Source: Bradyrhizobium zhanjiangense (lineage in GTDB: Bacteria; Pseudomonadota; Alphaproteobacteria; Rhizobiales; Xanthobacteraceae). Taken from it: a DNA stretch of 64,000 nt. Location of the stretch: assembly GCF_004114935.1 (NCBI RefSeq), contig NZ_CP022221.1:1943001-2007000 (forward strand). Reading direction: 5' to 3'. The position numbers were made by a program, and so were the translations under genes. Shown here one piece after another: positions 62,053 to 64,000 of the stretch. The notes under the pieces are model-generated. The model was not told the DNA's origin and did no database searches. It worked only from the letters and a program-made list of their open reading frames with translations. Position 1 is the stretch's first letter; the number at the start of each line of letters is the position of its first letter.

Positions 62053-63483
62053 ATGTGCGTGCAATTGTACTTTACGAACCTTGACGCGCTATCGCGTCCG
62101 CTTCCTTCTTCCATTGATGGCCTTGTAGTGAGCATCGTGCCCGGAGCGGTCGACGTTGCCGAGCGCGCCGGGCTGATCGACGGCATGCCGTTCATTTTGA
62201 TGGATGACGGCAGCTACGATCTCCATCTCAATCGGTTCTTCCGCGCCTGCCCGGGTATGGGCGCGCGCTCGCCGAACACCTGGCGTTCGTACGCGCGGGA
62301 CATTCTGGTCTGGGCTCGCTTTCTTTGCGAGCGGCGGGACGGCAAGACAGTGTGGCAGGCCGACCGCCATGACATTCTGGCGTTTCATCGGGCACGGCGG
62401 CTGTCGGCGGCTCCCTACCGCATCTCGGCATCGAGCTGGAATCGAGGCATCGCGGCGCTCGACAAGTTCTATCGGTGGGCCGTCGAAGAAGGGATCATGA
62501 CGACCTCGCCCTTCAAGTACGTGGTGAGCCTGCACAGAAGGGCGGGGACGCACGCGTTGCTGGCTGTGGCGGCGAACCGCTCGCGCGAACGTGCCGCGCG
62601 ACGGCACGATATGCGTTTCGTCGATCTTGGCAGCTATCTGCTGTTTCGCGACGTTGGCCTGCGCGGAAGGCTGCCTGACGGTGCCGAGGACCCGGCCTGG
62701 CGGGGCCGCAACAGCGAGCGCAACGCGCTGTTCGCCGAACTCCTGGTTACGACCGGTTTGCGGTTGTCCGAGGGCGGCGGTCTGTTGCTCGCCGATCTTC
62801 CGCGTACGTCGGACTCTGGCATGCGCTCGCTTCCGTTCGATCTTCCCGGGGCGGTCGCCAAGGGCGGACGGCCGCGCCGCATCCGTATCCCCCGCCGGGT
62901 CTTAAGGCTGATCAATGACTACATCGATCTTGAGCGCGCGATCTCGGTAGCCCGGCGAGAGCCGATGGTGTCCAATCCGCTTTGGTTAACGACGGATGGC
63001 GAGAAGGTTGTCGACACGATGGGCAAACGGGCTCGCCTCGACCGGCTGACGCCGGGTGAGCGCGGCCGTGTGCTGATCGGCACGCCCGGCAAGGCGCAGC
63101 ATGCCCTGCTTTGGCTGACGGAAGGCGGTGAGCCTGTCTCGTCAGCAACCTGGGAAGCGGCCTTCCGCCGCGCCTGCGCGCGCTGCCGCCGTTTCGGCAT
63201 CGACGTCGACGTGACGCCGCACACGCTGCGGCACACCTTCGCCGTCAACATGCTCTCCATGCTGATCCGTGAGCAGATCGGGATCGTGTTCGATCCGCAG
63301 GATCGGCATGGCGCAGCCTACCGCCGGATCCTTGGGGATCCGCTGCAGAAGCTCCAGCATCTGTTAGGCCACGCCAGCGTGACCAGTACCTACATCTATC
63401 TCGACAGTCTTGCCGAGGCGCAGGAGCTGGTCGACGCGGCCGCCGATCGCTGGGCCGAAGATGCCGCCGGTGACGCGCAATGA
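62053..63483 (+). CDS. Large tyrosine recombinase, first of a second multi-recombinase cassette
   Basis: About 476 residues from ATG 62053 (a TTG at 62047 is possible). A SAM-like N-terminal domain (SPNTWRSYARDILVWARFLC) leads to the catalytic domain: LLVTTGLRLSEGGGLLLADL (Arg), DVTPHTLRHTFAVNMLSM (His-x-x-Arg), KLQHLLGHASVTSTYIYLDS (His and Tyr). All catalytic residues are present. A second gene overlaps by ATGA at 63480, so it belongs to a tandem cassette of a different subfamily from the RIT trio. It sits right after the truncated ardC. Confidence 0.88.
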   Translation: MCVQLYFTNLDALSRPLPSSIDGLVVSIVPGAVDVAERAGLIDGMPFILMDDGSYDLHLNRFFRACPGMGARSPNTWRSYARDILVWARFLCERRDGKTVWQADRHDILAFHRARRLSAAPYRISASSWNRGIAALDKFYRWAVEEGIMTTSPFKYVVSLHRRAGTHALLAVAANRSRERAARRHDMRFVDLGSYLLFRDVGLRGRLPDGAEDPAWRGRNSERNALFAELLVTTGLRLSEGGGLLLADLPRTSDSGMRSLPFDLPGAVAKGGRPRRIRIPRRVLRLINDYIDLERAISVARREPMVSNPLWLTTDGEKVVDTMGKRARLDRLTPGERGRVLIGTPGKAQHALLWLTEGGEPVSSATWEAAFRRACARCRRFGIDVDVTPHTLRHTFAVNMLSMLIREQIGIVFDPQDRHGAAYRRILGDPLQKLQHLLGHASVTSTYIYLDSLAEAQELVDAAADRWAEDAAGDAQ

Positions 63484-64000
63484 CGAACCTGACAACTGCG
63501 CCGGTGCGGCGGCCTGGACGCCGCGCGCTGTTCCCCGAGGCATTGCCTGATCCCGAGGGCGAGGCCGCCACCGCCATCGCATCGCTCCGATTCACCGTCA
63601 CCCTCTCGGATCGCAGTATCACGATCGATCTGACCATGCTGTCTGGCCGCAGGGTATTGGCCCAACCGCTTGCAGGCGCGCTCTGGCGCGCCTGTCAGGT
63701 CGGCGGCCCGGCCGGCTCGGTTTCGACCGCGGCGGCTTATGCCAACGCACTCAAGTTTCTTCTGGCGCTATCTCGATGCCGCGAATCCTAGTGTCACGCG
63801 CCTCTCAGATATGAGCGCAGGTTGCATCGACGGATTCGATGGGTGGATGGAGGAGAGCGGTCTGCACCCCAATCATCGGCTTCACCGCATGAGCAAGGTG
63901 CTCAATCTATTCCGGCTCGCCGAGGCCGCCGAGCCGGGGTGTCTGCCGCCCGATGCCTCGCGGCGGCTGATGTATACGAGCGACCGACCCGGGGTGCGCA
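63480..64000 (+). pseudogene. Second recombinase-cassette gene, frameshifted and cut by the window edge
   Basis: It starts ATGACGAACC at 63480, overlapping the first gene. The first 95 residues (MTNLTTAPVRRPGRRALFPE, LTVTLSD-like beta region, SVSTAAAYANALKF) are followed by a one-base shift near 63760; the other frame continues FWRYLDAANPSVTRLSDMSA and EESGLHPNHRLHRMSKVLNL to the window end. It is probably the large second integrase of the cassette, but the catalytic part is outside the window. Confidence 0.65.

Noticed and set aside
1..64000. CRISPR arrays
   Set aside because: I looked for regularly spaced repeats of 24-40 bp and saw none; the repeats present are dispersed or operator-sized.

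Overview
The window looks like an accessory region from a Bradyrhizobium-type alphaproteobacterium (Rhizobiales). The evidence is high GC, an avidin-family protein with a signal peptide (a family known from Bradyrhizobium), an FlbD-like regulator fragment, two stand-alone LigD-type ligases beside a broken ku, a DUF3606 protein, and 3' pieces of alphaproteobacterial initiator and elongator Met tRNAs. Species cannot be fixed from the sequence alone.

Layout. (1) 1-16 kb is a dense anti-phage island: an integrase tail, an AlpA-like gene, a SIR2/HerA/DUF6602 operon closed by a second, frameshifted AlpA-like copy, an AbiE toxin-antitoxin pair, a 1354-residue HTH-nuclease-repeat protein, and a TIR-APAZ/short Argonaute (SPARTA) operon with an Mrr-like nuclease gene 23 bp downstream. 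(2) 16.8-28 kb is a decay zone where nearly every recognisable gene is frameshifted, truncated or interrupted: an ADP-ribosyltransferase-like gene, a ThsB-like TIR gene beside a membrane protein, a HEPN gene, a chimeric lrgB, an ABC permease with an in-frame amber, an flbD remnant, an IS701 remnant and a NYN-domain scrap. (3) 28-41 kb is quieter: an unrecognised enzyme-like protein, two membrane GGDEF-EAL proteins, an EamA transporter, a ferredoxin-NADP reductase, small unknown genes and the avidin. (4) 40.6-41.8 kb holds 3' fragments of an elongator-type (CAT anticodon) and an initiator Met tRNA on either side of tenA, probably relics of island attachment sites. (5) 42-49.8 kb is a second island: a wHTH membrane protein, a four-gene operon (sigma-like factor, small acidic protein, ImmA/IrrE peptidase, HEPN-like protein), the mobile-mystery HTH/Fic pair with three evenly spaced operator-like palindromes, and a nuclease-STAND NTPase cut off by a recombinase-in-trio (RIT) element. 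(6) 49.8-52.9 kb is the RIT element, with two of its three recombinases broken. (7) 53-59.5 kb is an NHEJ-like repair cluster: ku remnant, RNase HII and two ATP-dependent ligases. (8) 59.9-64 kb has non-coding repeats, a truncated ArdC antirestriction protein and a second multi-recombinase cassette running off the end.

How the parts fit: the intact islands are biased to abortive-type immunity. SIR2-HerA and SPARTA would both deplete NAD(P)+, AbiE is a nucleotidyltransferase toxin, and HEPN and Fic proteins are likely RNase and AMPylation effectors. Recombinases, tRNA scraps, direct repeats and truncations at mobile-element borders show repeated capture and loss. The strongest leads for something undescribed are the sigma/small protein/ImmA/HEPN operon, the 1354-residue HTH-nuclease protein, the SPARTA-Mrr operon and the three-gene SIR2-HerA-DUF6602 cassette.
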